This document shows, piece after piece, positions 1 through 7,500 of a DNA stretch of 22,118 nt. Below the pieces are notes generated by a model. That model worked only from the letters and a program-made list of their open reading frames with translations. It was not told where the DNA came from and made no database searches. The stretch comes from JAZGDL01 sp036477795 (GTDB lineage Bacteria; Planctomycetota; Phycisphaerae; UBA1845): positions 1 to 22,118 of the forward strand of contig JAZGDL010000516.1 of NCBI GenBank assembly GCA_036477795.1, written 5' to 3'. The number at the start of each line of letters is the position of its first letter. Position 1 is the first letter of the stretch. The translations under genes and the position numbers were made by a program.

Positions 1-1172
1 AGCGCATGCGGAAACTTCGTGCCGACATCAGTCCGAATGACTCGGCAAATCGATTCCGCGAACTGGGCATCGACGTCTTCATCGGTGACGCCCGTTTCAC
101 CGGACCTGACACGGTCGAAGTCGATGGCAAGGCGCTGCGTTTTTCGAGGGCGTGTATCGCCACGGGCGCCAGGGCCGAGCCGTTGCCGATTCCCGGCCTG
201 GCGGAGGCCGGGTACTTGACGAATGAAACCATCTTCTCGCTTACGGAATTGCCCCGCCGCCTGGCGGTTATCGGCGCGGGCCCTATCGGCTGCGAGATGG
301 CCCAGTCTTTCGCGAGGTTTGGAACCGAAGTCACTCTCGTGGAGGCTATGCATCAACTCCTTGGCCGCGAGGATCAAGATGCCGCAGAGCGCATCGAGCG
401 GGCCCTGGTGCGCGATGGAGTTCGGATAAACTGCTGTGCGAAGATCACCGGCGCGCGCAAGGAGGGCGATGAAACGATCCTGACGCTCGAAGGGGAGACG
501 GGTGGCGAGCTTGTCACCGATGCCGTACTTGTATCGGTGGGACGGGCGCCGAATGTCGAAGGGCTGGGTCTGGAAGCGGCCGGCGTTGAGTTCGACGAGA
601 GACAAGGCGTAAAGGTCGATGACCGTCTACGGACAACGAACCCGAGAATCTTCGCGGCCGGCGACATCTGCTCGCCCTACAAGTTCACGCACGCCGCGGA
701 TTTCATGGCCCGCATCGTGATCCAAAACGCGCTGTTCTTCGGCCGGAGCAAGGCCAGCGCCCTGACAATCCCGTGGTGCACTTTCACCGACCCGGAGATC
801 GCTCATGTGGGTCTATACGAGCAACAGGCGCGAGATAAAGGAATCGCGGTTGAAACATTTACCGTGGAAATGTCCGACGTCGATCGCGCCGTGCTCGACG
901 GCGAGGCCGACGGCTTCCTGAAAGTGCATGTGAAGAAGGGGTCCGACAAAATTCTCGGAGCGACGCTCGTCGCCCGTCATGCTGGCGAGATGATCTCCGA
1001 AATCACCCTCGCAATGGTATCGGGCGCGGGACTCGGCACGCTGGCCAAGACGATTCACCCTTATCCTACACAGGCGGAAGTGATCCGAAAGGCCGGCGAT
1101 GCCTACAACCGGACAAGGTTGACTCCCCGCGTGAAGGGCCTGTTTGAGACTCTAATGCGCTGGAGGCGATAA
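1..1172 (+). CDS. Mercuric-reductase-like FAD/NAD(P)-dependent disulfide oxidoreductase (5' truncated)
   Basis: The gene enters from outside the window; the first in-frame ATG is at 6 but the reading frame is open to the edge. The N-terminal FAD Rossmann motif and the redox CxxxxC are therefore not visible. What remains is the class-I pyridine nucleotide-disulfide oxidoreductase fold. The NAD(P) Rossmann motif GAGPIGCEMA lies near residue 91 counted from the ATG at 6. The second FAD motif, TNPRIFAAGDIC, lies near 209-220. A dimerisation domain ends with HPYPTQAEV, which carries the His/Glu pair typical of the family. The C terminus stops at FETLMRWRR and lacks the vicinal cysteines that true mercuric reductase MerA uses to bind Hg(II), so mercury reduction should not be assumed. 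Relatives include dihydrolipoamide dehydrogenase and uncharacterised MerA-like reductases. It is cytoplasmic and soluble. The family is clear; the substrate is unknown. Confidence 0.85.
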   Translation, partial: RMRKLRADISPNDSANRFRELGIDVFIGDARFTGPDTVEVDGKALRFSRACIATGARAEPLPIPGLAEAGYLTNETIFSLTELPRRLAVIGAGPIGCEMAQSFARFGTEVTLVEAMHQLLGREDQDAAERIERALVRDGVRINCCAKITGARKEGDETILTLEGETGGELVTDAVLVSVGRAPNVEGLGLEAAGVEFDERQGVKVDDRLRTTNPRIFAAGDICSPYKFTHAADFMARIVIQNALFFGRSKASALTIPWCTFTDPEIAHVGLYEQQARDKGIAVETFTVEMSDVDRAVLDGEADGFLKVHVKKGSDKILGATLVARHAGEMISEITLAMVSGAGLGTLAKTIHPYPTQAEVIRKAGDAYNRTRLTPRVKGLFETLMRWRR

Positions 1173-1187
1173 CCGACTACCGTTTTG

Positions 1188-1333
1188 CGCTAGTGTAGTG
1201 TCTCACGCAGATGGCATATTATCCGAGACCCGACCGTAAGGGAGGGCAAACGCTACGCCCCGACGGAACCGCTCCCTTACGGTCGCGGCTCGGTTCGCGA
1301 AGAATGCGCCAACTCCGAGACACTACACTAGCG
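1188..1333. mobile_element. MITE-like palindromic element, copy 1
   Basis: The element has perfect 17-bp terminal inverted repeats, cgctagtgtagtgtctc at 1188-1204 and its complement at 1317-1333. Inside is a perfect 14-bp inverted repeat (cgaccgtaagggag, 1231-1244 and 1272-1285). It has no coding capacity. Positions 1214-1330 match 9467-9583 base for base in length, with about 8 differences in 117. Both copies have TA at the right outer end, which would suit an IS630/mariner-type TA target, but that is inference. It lies about 15 bp after the flavoprotein stop codon and could also fold as a long hairpin in RNA. Confidence 0.75.
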
Positions 1334-1355
1334 AATGCAACTTGACCGCATTCGC
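1331..1355. repeat. Short hairpin beside MITE copy 1
   Basis: A perfect 8-bp stem (gcgaatgc / gcattcgc) with a 9-nt loop abuts the right end of the MITE-like element. It could be the remnant of an older palindrome that served as an insertion target. No T-tract follows, so it is not a standard intrinsic terminator. Apart from this hairpin, the MITE and a promoter candidate at 1544-1572, I see nothing recognisable between 1356 and 1639. Confidence 0.4.
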
Positions 1356-1543
1356 CATTGGCCTATCCCACCTGCTCCGTGACTTCCAATGCGTTTTGCG
1401 GGGCGATTCGCCGGGCAACCCTCGACTGGCAGCATGGCCGACGGGTCGAAGCTTGACGGGCAAAAGTGGTCGCTGAACTCGCTTTGGGTCCCGGCGTTTG
1501 TAGGACTACATTGGAAAATCTCAAAAACGGCTCGATTGGGGGC

Positions 1544-1572
1544 TTGATTCCGCCGATTGTTTGGTGTATGTT
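1544..1572 (+). promoter_or_regulatory. Sigma-70-type promoter candidate for imuA-imuB-dnaE2
   Basis: TTGATT (1544-1549) and TATGTT (1567-1572) are separated by 17 bp, which would place a transcript start near 1580. The Shine-Dalgarno AGGAG at 1626-1630 and the GTG at 1640 follow. I could not recognise a LexA operator here, although cassettes of this kind are usually under SOS control. Confidence 0.4.
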
Positions 1573-1639
1573 AGGTATTGCTCCATCATGTCCGGGGATG
1601 GGGTGGATGCCCCGAAAGGGCGTTTAGGAGCAAAAAGCC

Positions 1640-3016
1640 GTGGCGACCAACAGCGCTCAACTTGCGCGCAGAAGCGGGGACCGGGGAAGCAGGGGTCGGA
1701 CAAAAAACGGAAATCGAAACGCACCAGGTAGGCCGGACGGGCAGTTGCTGCTGGACTGGGGACCGGAGCCGGGGGTTGGGGTGGTTTCAGCTTCTGGTGG
1801 ACGCCGCCATGATGACCCGCGGGAAGGGCATGCTGACAGTGAGATAGGAATACTGTGGGCGGAAGGCGCGAGAAATCCCGACGTAGGTCGGGATTGCACC
1901 AGCAACCCCTGCGGACGAAAGGTGCGAGAAGGGATTCTCGCACCAGCGACCTTGGAAAGGGTGGAGGACCCGGAGGCGTCTGCCAAACGACAAAGTCACT
2001 TCGCCGGTTTTTCTGAGGTTCGTTGCCCATCAAAGGTAGCAGACCCGTCGCTGGCGCTCCGGGCTCGGAAGGTCGCAGGTAGGAAGCGGGATGTGCCAGA
2101 GACGGTTGAGCGGCTTGGCAAATTGTTGGAGCGGTATCAGCGGCGGCGACGTGGAGTTGCGGGGAAACGGCGGGCAAGTATTCCGACGGGAATCAGTGAG
2201 CTGGATGAGGCCCTGCCGCACGGCGGGTTGCCGGCGGGCTCGGTGATCGAAGTCCTTTCCGGCGGATCGGGGTCGGGAGCAAGGACGCTGGCACTTCGTA
2301 TAGCGATTCGGGCTGCGTGTGTTGATGCGCAATCCGCAATTCGCAATCCACAATCCGCAATCCGCAATGTGGTCGTGGTGGATCGCGATGGGGATTTTTA
2401 TCCACCGGCGGCGGTGGCGTTGGGGCTGGCGGTTGACCGTCTTTTGGTGGTGCGGGTTCGCGGGCCGGCGGAGGCTTTCTGGGCTACGGATCAGGCTCTA
2501 CGCTGCCGTGCGGTAGGGGCGGTGGTGGCCACCCGGCTTGAACTGGATTCGGCCCGTTCGCGGCGGCTGCAACTGGCGGCGGAGGGATCCGGCGGTGTGG
2601 CGCTGGTTCTTGGGCTCGGATCGGGGCGGCGTCATACGTTTGCGGCGGTTCAGCTTCTGGTGGAGCCGGTATCGCCGGTGGAGGTGATGCGTGAGTTCAG
2701 TCCCTCACCCTTGGAAAGGGTGGGGGACCCGCATCCGGCGGGGTCTGCCAAACGACAAAGTCACTTCTCTGCTTTTTACCAGGATCGTTGTGCGTCTAGG
2801 GCGGGCCGGACTTCGCACATCAGTGCGCAAGGAGGAGCCGGGGCTGTCGTGGAGTTTTCGCGCGGGCGGCGGTGCCTGATCAGGGTTTTGAAGGTTCCAG
2901 AAGGGAGGCCCGTGGAGCCGGTCGTCATGGGGTTGTCTGATGAAACGTTCGATGTGTCTCTATCTGCCGTATCTGCCGATCGAGCGGCTGGGAATTGCCG
3001 ACGGCTCAGCGCCTGA
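1640..3016 (+). CDS. imuA: ImuA-like RecA-fold protein with in-frame repeat insertions
   Basis: ImuA is the RecA-like partner of ImuB and DnaE2 in mutagenic translesion synthesis. The recognisable core starts near residue 152 (ETVERLGKLLERYQRRRR). It continues with IPTGISELDEALPHGGLPAG, a degenerate P-loop GGSGSGARTL in which the usual lysine is missing, then DRDGDFYPPAA and DQALRCRAVGAVV. The GTG start at 1640 follows AGGAG with 9-nt spacing. A second candidate, GTG at 2093 with AGGA upstream, would remove the first 151 residues, most of which look like translated repeats. Insertions interrupt the family pattern at about residues 73-145 (hairpins plus the KRQSHF-encoding repeat), 231-243 (7-bp satellite) and 354-398 (second KRQSHF repeat). 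The protein is 458 aa against roughly 250 in the family. The 3' end overlaps imuB by 77 bp. I am confident in the family, not in the start. Confidence 0.75.
   Translation: MATNSAQLARRSGDRGSRGRTKNGNRNAPGRPDGQLLLDWGPEPGVGVVSASGGRRHDDPREGHADSEIGILWAEGARNPDVGRDCTSNPCGRKVREGILAPATLERVEDPEASAKRQSHFAGFSEVRCPSKVADPSLALRARKVAGRKRDVPETVERLGKLLERYQRRRRGVAGKRRASIPTGISELDEALPHGGLPAGSVIEVLSGGSGSGARTLALRIAIRAACVDAQSAIRNPQSAIRNVVVVDRDGDFYPPAAVALGLAVDRLLVVRVRGPAEAFWATDQALRCRAVGAVVATRLELDSARSRRLQLAAEGSGGVALVLGLGSGRRHTFAAVQLLVEPVSPVEVMREFSPSPLERVGDPHPAGSAKRQSHFSAFYQDRCASRAGRTSHISAQGGAGAVVEFSRGRRCLIRVLKVPEGRPVEPVVMGLSDETFDVSLSAVSADRAAGNCRRLSA
1692..1708 (+). repeat. 17-bp word shared with 10685-10701
   Basis: The word ggggtcggacaaaaaac occurs exactly here and again at 10685-10701, upstream of the large lipoprotein gene. 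An exact 17-mer shared within 22 kb is unlikely by chance, so this is probably a fragment of another dispersed repeat that has been taken into the imuA frame. Confidence 0.35.
1874..1895. repeat. Palindromic hairpin inside imuA
   Basis: A perfect 9-bp stem (aatcccgac / gtcgggatt) with the 4-nt loop gtag. It sits directly upstream of the hairpin at 1921-1944 in the N-terminal, poorly conserved part of the imuA frame, and is best read as inserted palindromic DNA. Confidence 0.5.
1921..1944. repeat. 24-bp palindromic repeat, copy 1 (second at 9439-9462)
   Basis: ggtgcgagaa, a 4-nt loop and ttctcgcacc form a perfect 10-bp hairpin. The same 24-bp sequence with one loop change lies at 9439-9462, next to MITE copy 2. 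Here it is read in frame within imuA and directly precedes a KRQSHF-type repeat. Confidence 0.65.
1952..2069 (+). repeat. KRQSHF-type dispersed repeat, copy A, in frame in imuA
   Basis: The core gcgtctgccaaacgacaaag at 1976-1995 continues as tcacttc and ends with cccgtcgctggcgctccg followed by ggctcgga. In the imuA frame it encodes ASAKRQSHF and PSLALRAR. The core recurs at 2742, 5077, 8687 and 8812, and inverted at 8754-8777. The last three are intergenic, so the sequence is repeat DNA and not a conserved protein motif. Confidence 0.75.
2331..2368 (+). repeat. 7-bp satellite array in imuA
   Basis: About 5.5 imperfect copies of aatccgc encode a QSAIRNP-type repeat in the imuA frame. The array interrupts the family pattern just before VVVVDRDGDFYPP. 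Because 7 is not a multiple of 3, the array gives the same stop-free cyclic peptide in every forward frame. Confidence 0.8.
2706..2835 (+). repeat. KRQSHF-type dispersed repeat, copy B, in frame in imuA
   Basis: It starts with a caccctt/aagggtg hairpin (2706-2722), then ggaccc and the core ggtctgccaaacgacaaag at 2742-2760. In frame it reads GSAKRQSHF, then a diverged tail with DRCAS. It splits the imuA C-terminal region between VEVMREFS and GAVVEFSRGRR. The right border is uncertain because the tail diverges from copies A and C. Confidence 0.65.
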
Positions 3017-4598
3017 CCGAGCATCGATCGCGGTTACACAAAGCCATGCGGGGACCATCCGGGTGGTGCTGTGCAATCGTACAGCGGAGGCTGGAGGTGT
3101 GTGTCACAGCATGACACTTGCCGAGGCCAAGGCCATACTGCCGTCGCTGCGTCTTGAACCCCACGACGCCCGCGCCAACCTGGGCACGTTGATGGAGCTG
3201 GCTGGGTGGGCTCAGGCGTTTTCGCCGATGGTTCAGCCGGAAGCGCCGGACACCTTGTTGCTGGACGTCACCGGATGTGAACGATTGTTTCGTGGAGAGC
3301 CCAATCTGCTGAGTCAGGCGTTGGCGGGCTTGCGGGGCAAGGGTTTTTCGGCGCGTGGGGCGATTGCGGACACGCCGGGAACGGCGTGGGCGATCGCCCA
3401 TGCCCACCACCAAGCCGCCCTGGTGACGCATACCGGCCGGGACGTGGAAGCGATTGCGCGGCTGCCGGTGTCTTCGCTGCGCATCGACCGGCAGACGGTG
3501 CAAGCGCTTCACGTTGTGGGGGTCGAGACCATCAATGCGTTGATGTCACTGCCGCGGGCCTCGATGAGGGCGCGGTTCGGTGACAGGTTGTTGCACCGGC
3601 TGGATCAGGTGTTGGACAACGTGCCGGAGCCGTTGGCGCCGTTTCAGGCGCCGCCGGTATTGCGTTCGCATCTGCGGTTGGGGGCGGCTACCGATCGTTG
3701 GGACATCATTCAGCGGGCGACTGAACATGTGTTGGCTCAATTCTGCGAGCAATTGGCGCGGCGGATGCTTGGCGTGACGCGGTTGTGCGTGACGCTCTAT
3801 TGTCCGGGGGCGTCGCCGACGACGTTGTCGGTCACGGTGTCAGTTCCGACGCGATCACTCAAGCGATTGCAAAACCTTTTGAGCACGCGGCTGGAACAGG
3901 TGCGGCTGCCGGCTGCAACCGATTGCATCATAGTATGGGCCAGGCAGTTGGAGCCGTTGGATGACTGGCAGGATGAGCTGTTTGACACCCGAGGGTCCCA
4001 TGACCGCGAGCTGGCCGAGCTGGTGGATCGGTTGTCGGTGCGTTTGGGGTCGGAATCGGTGGGCCGTGTAGCGTTGGTGAGCGACCATCAGCCGGAGCGG
4101 GCTTTCGAGTATGTGCCGTGGGGGGGGACTGGGGAAGGGACGAAGGGGAAGAGAGGGACGAAGGGACGAAGGGACGGAGGGACGAAGGGGAAGAAAGGGA
4201 CGAAGGGACAAAGGGACGGAGGCACGAAGGGGAGGAAAGGCACGGAGGCACGAAGGCACGAAGGGACGGAAGAGAACAATCCGCAATCGTCAATCGTCAA
4301 TCCGCAATCGGCAGGGACGAAGGGGATTGGTGCGCGGCCTTTGCGGGTCTGGTGTCGTCCGATGGAGGTGCCGGTGGTGGCGGCGACATCGGATGGGCGT
4401 CCAGTGATGTTCCGGTTCAAATCCGTAGAACATACGGTGGTCGCCTGCACGGGTCCCGAGCGACTGGAGACCGGTTGGTGGCGAGGCCCTCATGTGCAGC
4501 GAGATTACTTTCGAGTGGTGAGCCGATCGGGTGAGGCGTTTTGGCTGTTCCGCAGCCGGGACAGTGGTAAGTGGTACGTGCATGGGACTTTTGATTGA
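2940..4598 (+). CDS. imuB: ImuB, Y-family polymerase-like mutasome subunit
   Basis: ImuB is a catalytically inactive Y-family polymerase homologue that links ImuA and DnaE2 to the sliding clamp. The ATG at 2940 begins MKRSMCLYLPYLPIERL, the usual ImuB start. The polymerase acidic residues are largely lost: LYLPYLP replaces the DxDxFF-type motif, and APDTLLLDVTG lacks the second acid of the DE pair. A helix-hairpin-helix-like segment (ALHVVGVETINALMSLP) and a little-finger region follow. WQDELFD around residues 343-349 resembles a QxxLF clamp-binding motif. The C-terminal ImuB domain (GPERLETGWWRG, RDYFRVV, WYVHGTFD) is intact. Between PWGG and RPLRVW, residues about 397-463 are a Lys/Arg/Gly/Glu-rich insertion made of 8-bp and 7-bp satellites. 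It overlaps imuA by 77 bp and dnaE2 by 17 bp, so translation is probably coupled. Confidence 0.9.
   Translation: MKRSMCLYLPYLPIERLGIADGSAPDRASIAVTQSHAGTIRVVLCNRTAEAGGVCHSMTLAEAKAILPSLRLEPHDARANLGTLMELAGWAQAFSPMVQPEAPDTLLLDVTGCERLFRGEPNLLSQALAGLRGKGFSARGAIADTPGTAWAIAHAHHQAALVTHTGRDVEAIARLPVSSLRIDRQTVQALHVVGVETINALMSLPRASMRARFGDRLLHRLDQVLDNVPEPLAPFQAPPVLRSHLRLGAATDRWDIIQRATEHVLAQFCEQLARRMLGVTRLCVTLYCPGASPTTLSVTVSVPTRSLKRLQNLLSTRLEQVRLPAATDCIIVWARQLEPLDDWQDELFDTRGSHDRELAELVDRLSVRLGSESVGRVALVSDHQPERAFEYVPWGGTGEGTKGKRGTKGRRDGGTKGKKGTKGQRDGGTKGRKGTEARRHEGTEENNPQSSIVNPQSAGTKGIGARPLRVWCRPMEVPVVAATSDGRPVMFRFKSVEHTVVACTGPERLETGWWRGPHVQRDYFRVVSRSGEAFWLFRSRDSGKWYVHGTFD
4134..4270 (+). repeat. 8-bp satellite array in imuB
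   Basis: Roughly 17 imperfect copies of gggacgaa/ggcacgaa-type octamers lie inside imuB and encode GTKGRRDE-type repeats. The octamer is stop-free in all six frames. The unit changes from gggacgaa to ggcacgaa towards the 3' end, the second type being that of the S23 cassette ends. Confidence 0.85.
4277..4312 (+). repeat. 7-bp satellite array in imuB
   Basis: Five imperfect aatccgc/aatcgtc units directly follow the octamer array, in the same order as at 7750-7823 in dnaE2. The segment encodes NPQSSIVNPQSA and is followed by a short octamer remnant at 4313-4325. Confidence 0.8.
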
Positions 4599-7500
4599 GG
4601 CGCGGCGGGACGGAGATAGTGTGAGAGAGATCGTAGCCCCACGGGGTGCAACCCGTGGGCTTTTTGATCGACGGGAACATCCTGTTGATCGACGGGAACA
4701 TCCTGCCTATGCGGAGCTGCACTGCAAGAGCAATTTTTCTTTTTTGCGGGGGGCTTCGCATCCGGATGAACTGGTCGATCGGGCTGTGGCGTTGGGGTAT
4801 CACGCGCTGGCGCTGACCGACCGCAATACGCTGGCGGGTGTGGTGCGGATGCACTGTGCCGCGAAGCTGAGCGGGCTGAAGGTGTTGATCGGGGCGGAGA
4901 TGGTGCCTTCCGACGCGCCGCCGATCGCGCTCTACGCCACCGATCGCGCTGCTTACGGGCGGTTGTCACGTTTGATTACGCAGGGGCGGCTGCGAAGTCC
5001 CAAGGGTTCCTGCGATGTGCGCTTTGAGGATATCGCCGAACATGCGCAAGGATTGATCGGTGTTGTGGAGTTCGAGGCGTCTGCCAAACGACAAAGTCAC
5101 TTCTTTGGTTCTTCCGAGGATCGTTGCACGTCGAGCGTAGTGGGCCCGTCGCTCGCGCTTCGGATAGCAGACCCGTCGCTCGCGCTCCGGGCTCGGAAAA
5201 GTGGTTTCCCATGGTTGGATGAACGAACCCGTGCGGTGCAGCGGTACCGGGAGGTTTTCGGGGATCGGTTGTATGTGGCTGCGGCGGTCCATGCCGGAGA
5301 AAACGACGAGAAGCATTTGGTGGGAGTGGCTGACCTTTGTCGCCGGACGGGCGTGGCTATGGTGGCTACCAATGACGTGCACTACCACGAGCCGCGGCGG
5401 CGGTTCTTGCAGGACGTGCTCACCTGCATTCGCGAGCATTGTGCGATCAGCGAGGCGGGCACACGGCTGTTTCCCAACGGAGAGCGCTATCTCAAATCAC
5501 CCCGACAGATGGCGCGACTGTTTCACGTCTATCCGCAGGCGGTGGCGCGCACGGTGGAGATCGCCGATCGATGCACCTTCAACTTGGATGAATTGCGTTA
5601 CGAATACCCCGAGGAACTTTGCCCGAACGATCAAACGCCCATTCAGTATCTGGCGGAGCTGACCTGGCAGGGGGCCCGGCAGCGTTTCGGCGACAGCGTG
5701 CCTCAGAAAGTGCGGAGGCTCATTGAACACGAGTTGAAACTGATCGAGGAGTTGTCTTATGAGCCGTACTTTCTGACGGTATGGGACCTGGTTCGCTTCG
5801 CGCGGGGGCGGGGCATTTTGTGCCAGGGGCGCGGCAGTGCAGCCAACTCCGCCGTTTGCTACTGCCTGGGGATCACCAACGTCGACCCGGACCGTATTGA
5901 CCTGCTGTTTGAGCGGTTCGTCAGCAAGGAGCGCAATGAGCCGCCCGACATCGACGTCGACTTTGAGCATGAGCGCCGCGAAGAGGTGTTCCAATACATT
6001 TACGAAAAGTATGGCAGGGAGCATGCTGGGATTGTGGCGGAAGTGATAACGTACCGTTCGCGATCAGCCGTGCGGGACGTGGGCAAAGTGCTGGGGCTGT
6101 CGCTGGACCGCGTGGACCTGATCGCCAAGAAGCTTGAATGGTGGGGCAAAAGCCCGCTGCCCGAAGACCGCCTGGTCGAGGCCGGGCTCGATCCCAACGA
6201 TCGCACTATCCGCCTGTTGGCGGGGTTGGTCAAGCAGATTGTCGGCTTCCCGCGTCATTTATCGCAGCACGTGGGTGGTTTTGTCATCACGCGACATCCT
6301 TTGTGTGAACTGGTTCCGATCGAAAACGGGGCCATGCCCGGCCGCACGTTCATCGAATGGGACAAAGACGATATCGACGCGCTGGGAATCTTGAAAGTGG
6401 ACTGTCTGGCACTGGGGATGATGACGGCGATCCGGAAGTCTTTTGGAATGTTAAATAGGCACGAAGGCACGGAGGCACGAAGGCACGAAGGGGGAAATAG
6501 GCACGAAGCTGAGGGCGACCAAGGAGGGAGTCCGAAGGAGGCACGGAGGCACGGAGGGGAAGAGGGGCGTGGAGGGGGAAAATGCGTTACGATTTTGAGG
6601 CACAACTCAGGAGATGAAGATGGAGATCAAGACGTTTCGCGATCTGGTTGCTTGGCAGAAGGGGATGAAGCTGGCAGAGGTGATTTATCGAGCCACAGCC
6701 AACTTGCCGGATTCAGAACGCTTCGGACTGATGATGCAGATGCGTCGTGCAGCAGTGTCCATTCCGAGCAACATCGCCGAAGGTTATGCGCGGCAGAGCC
6801 GAATGGATTACATACGATTTCTGCGAATAGCCCGCAGTTCACTCGCAGAATTGCAAACCCAAATAATGCTATCAGAGAAACTCGGGCTTCTTCAGATCTC
6901 CGAGACACTAAAAGAACTGCAAGGCGAAACGGATCGTGTTCTGCAGGGCCTCATTCGCAGCTTGGAACTCCACAAGAAATAGCAACGTCTAACGAACCCC
7001 CTTCGTGCCCACGTGCCTCCGTGCCTTCGTGCCTCTCACTTCATAACATTCCCCCAGAAGATTCCGCCGTCTACGACATGATCTGTAGAGCCGACACAGT
7101 CGGTGTCTTTCAGATCGAAAGCCGCGCACAGATGAGCATGTTGCCGCGACTTAAGCCGCGCAAGTTTTATGACCTGGTGATCGAAGTGGCCATCGTGCGG
7201 CCGGGACCGATTCAGGGGGGTATGGTGCATCCCTATCTGCGGCGGCGGAACGGAGAAGAACGCGTCCCTTATCCGAATGCCGCGATAGCTGAAGTGCTGC
7301 GCAAGACGCTCGGCGTACCTCTGTTTCAGGAGCAGGCTATGAGACTGGCGGTGGTGGCAGCCGGGTTCACGCCGGGCGAAGCGGACCAACTGCGGCGAGC
7401 TATGGGGGCGTGGCGGCGAAGCGGGAAGATCGAATCGTTTCGCGCCAGACTCATCCAAGGCATGCAGGCTAACGGGCTGTCCGAACCGTTCGCCCAGCGC

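Noticed and set aside
1..1172. True mercuric reductase merA
   Set aside because: The C-terminal vicinal cysteines are absent and no other mer gene is in the window.
1550..1600. LexA/SOS operator ahead of imuA
   Set aside because: No recognisable GAAC/GTTC-type or enterobacterial SOS box; the operator of this lineage is unknown, so no claim is made.
1521..2177. Long minus-strand open frame opposite imuA
   Set aside because: It has no family resemblance, is rich in Pro/Ser, and is the complement of imuA repeats; GC-rich DNA gives such shadow frames.
4134..4325. Possible CRISPR array
   Set aside because: Units are 7-8 bp and contiguous, without spacers; no cas genes are present.
3855..4450. 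Several minus-strand open frames with FVPSSLRP repeats
   Set aside because: They are the reverse translation of the octamer satellite, which has no stop codon in any frame; no start signal or family.
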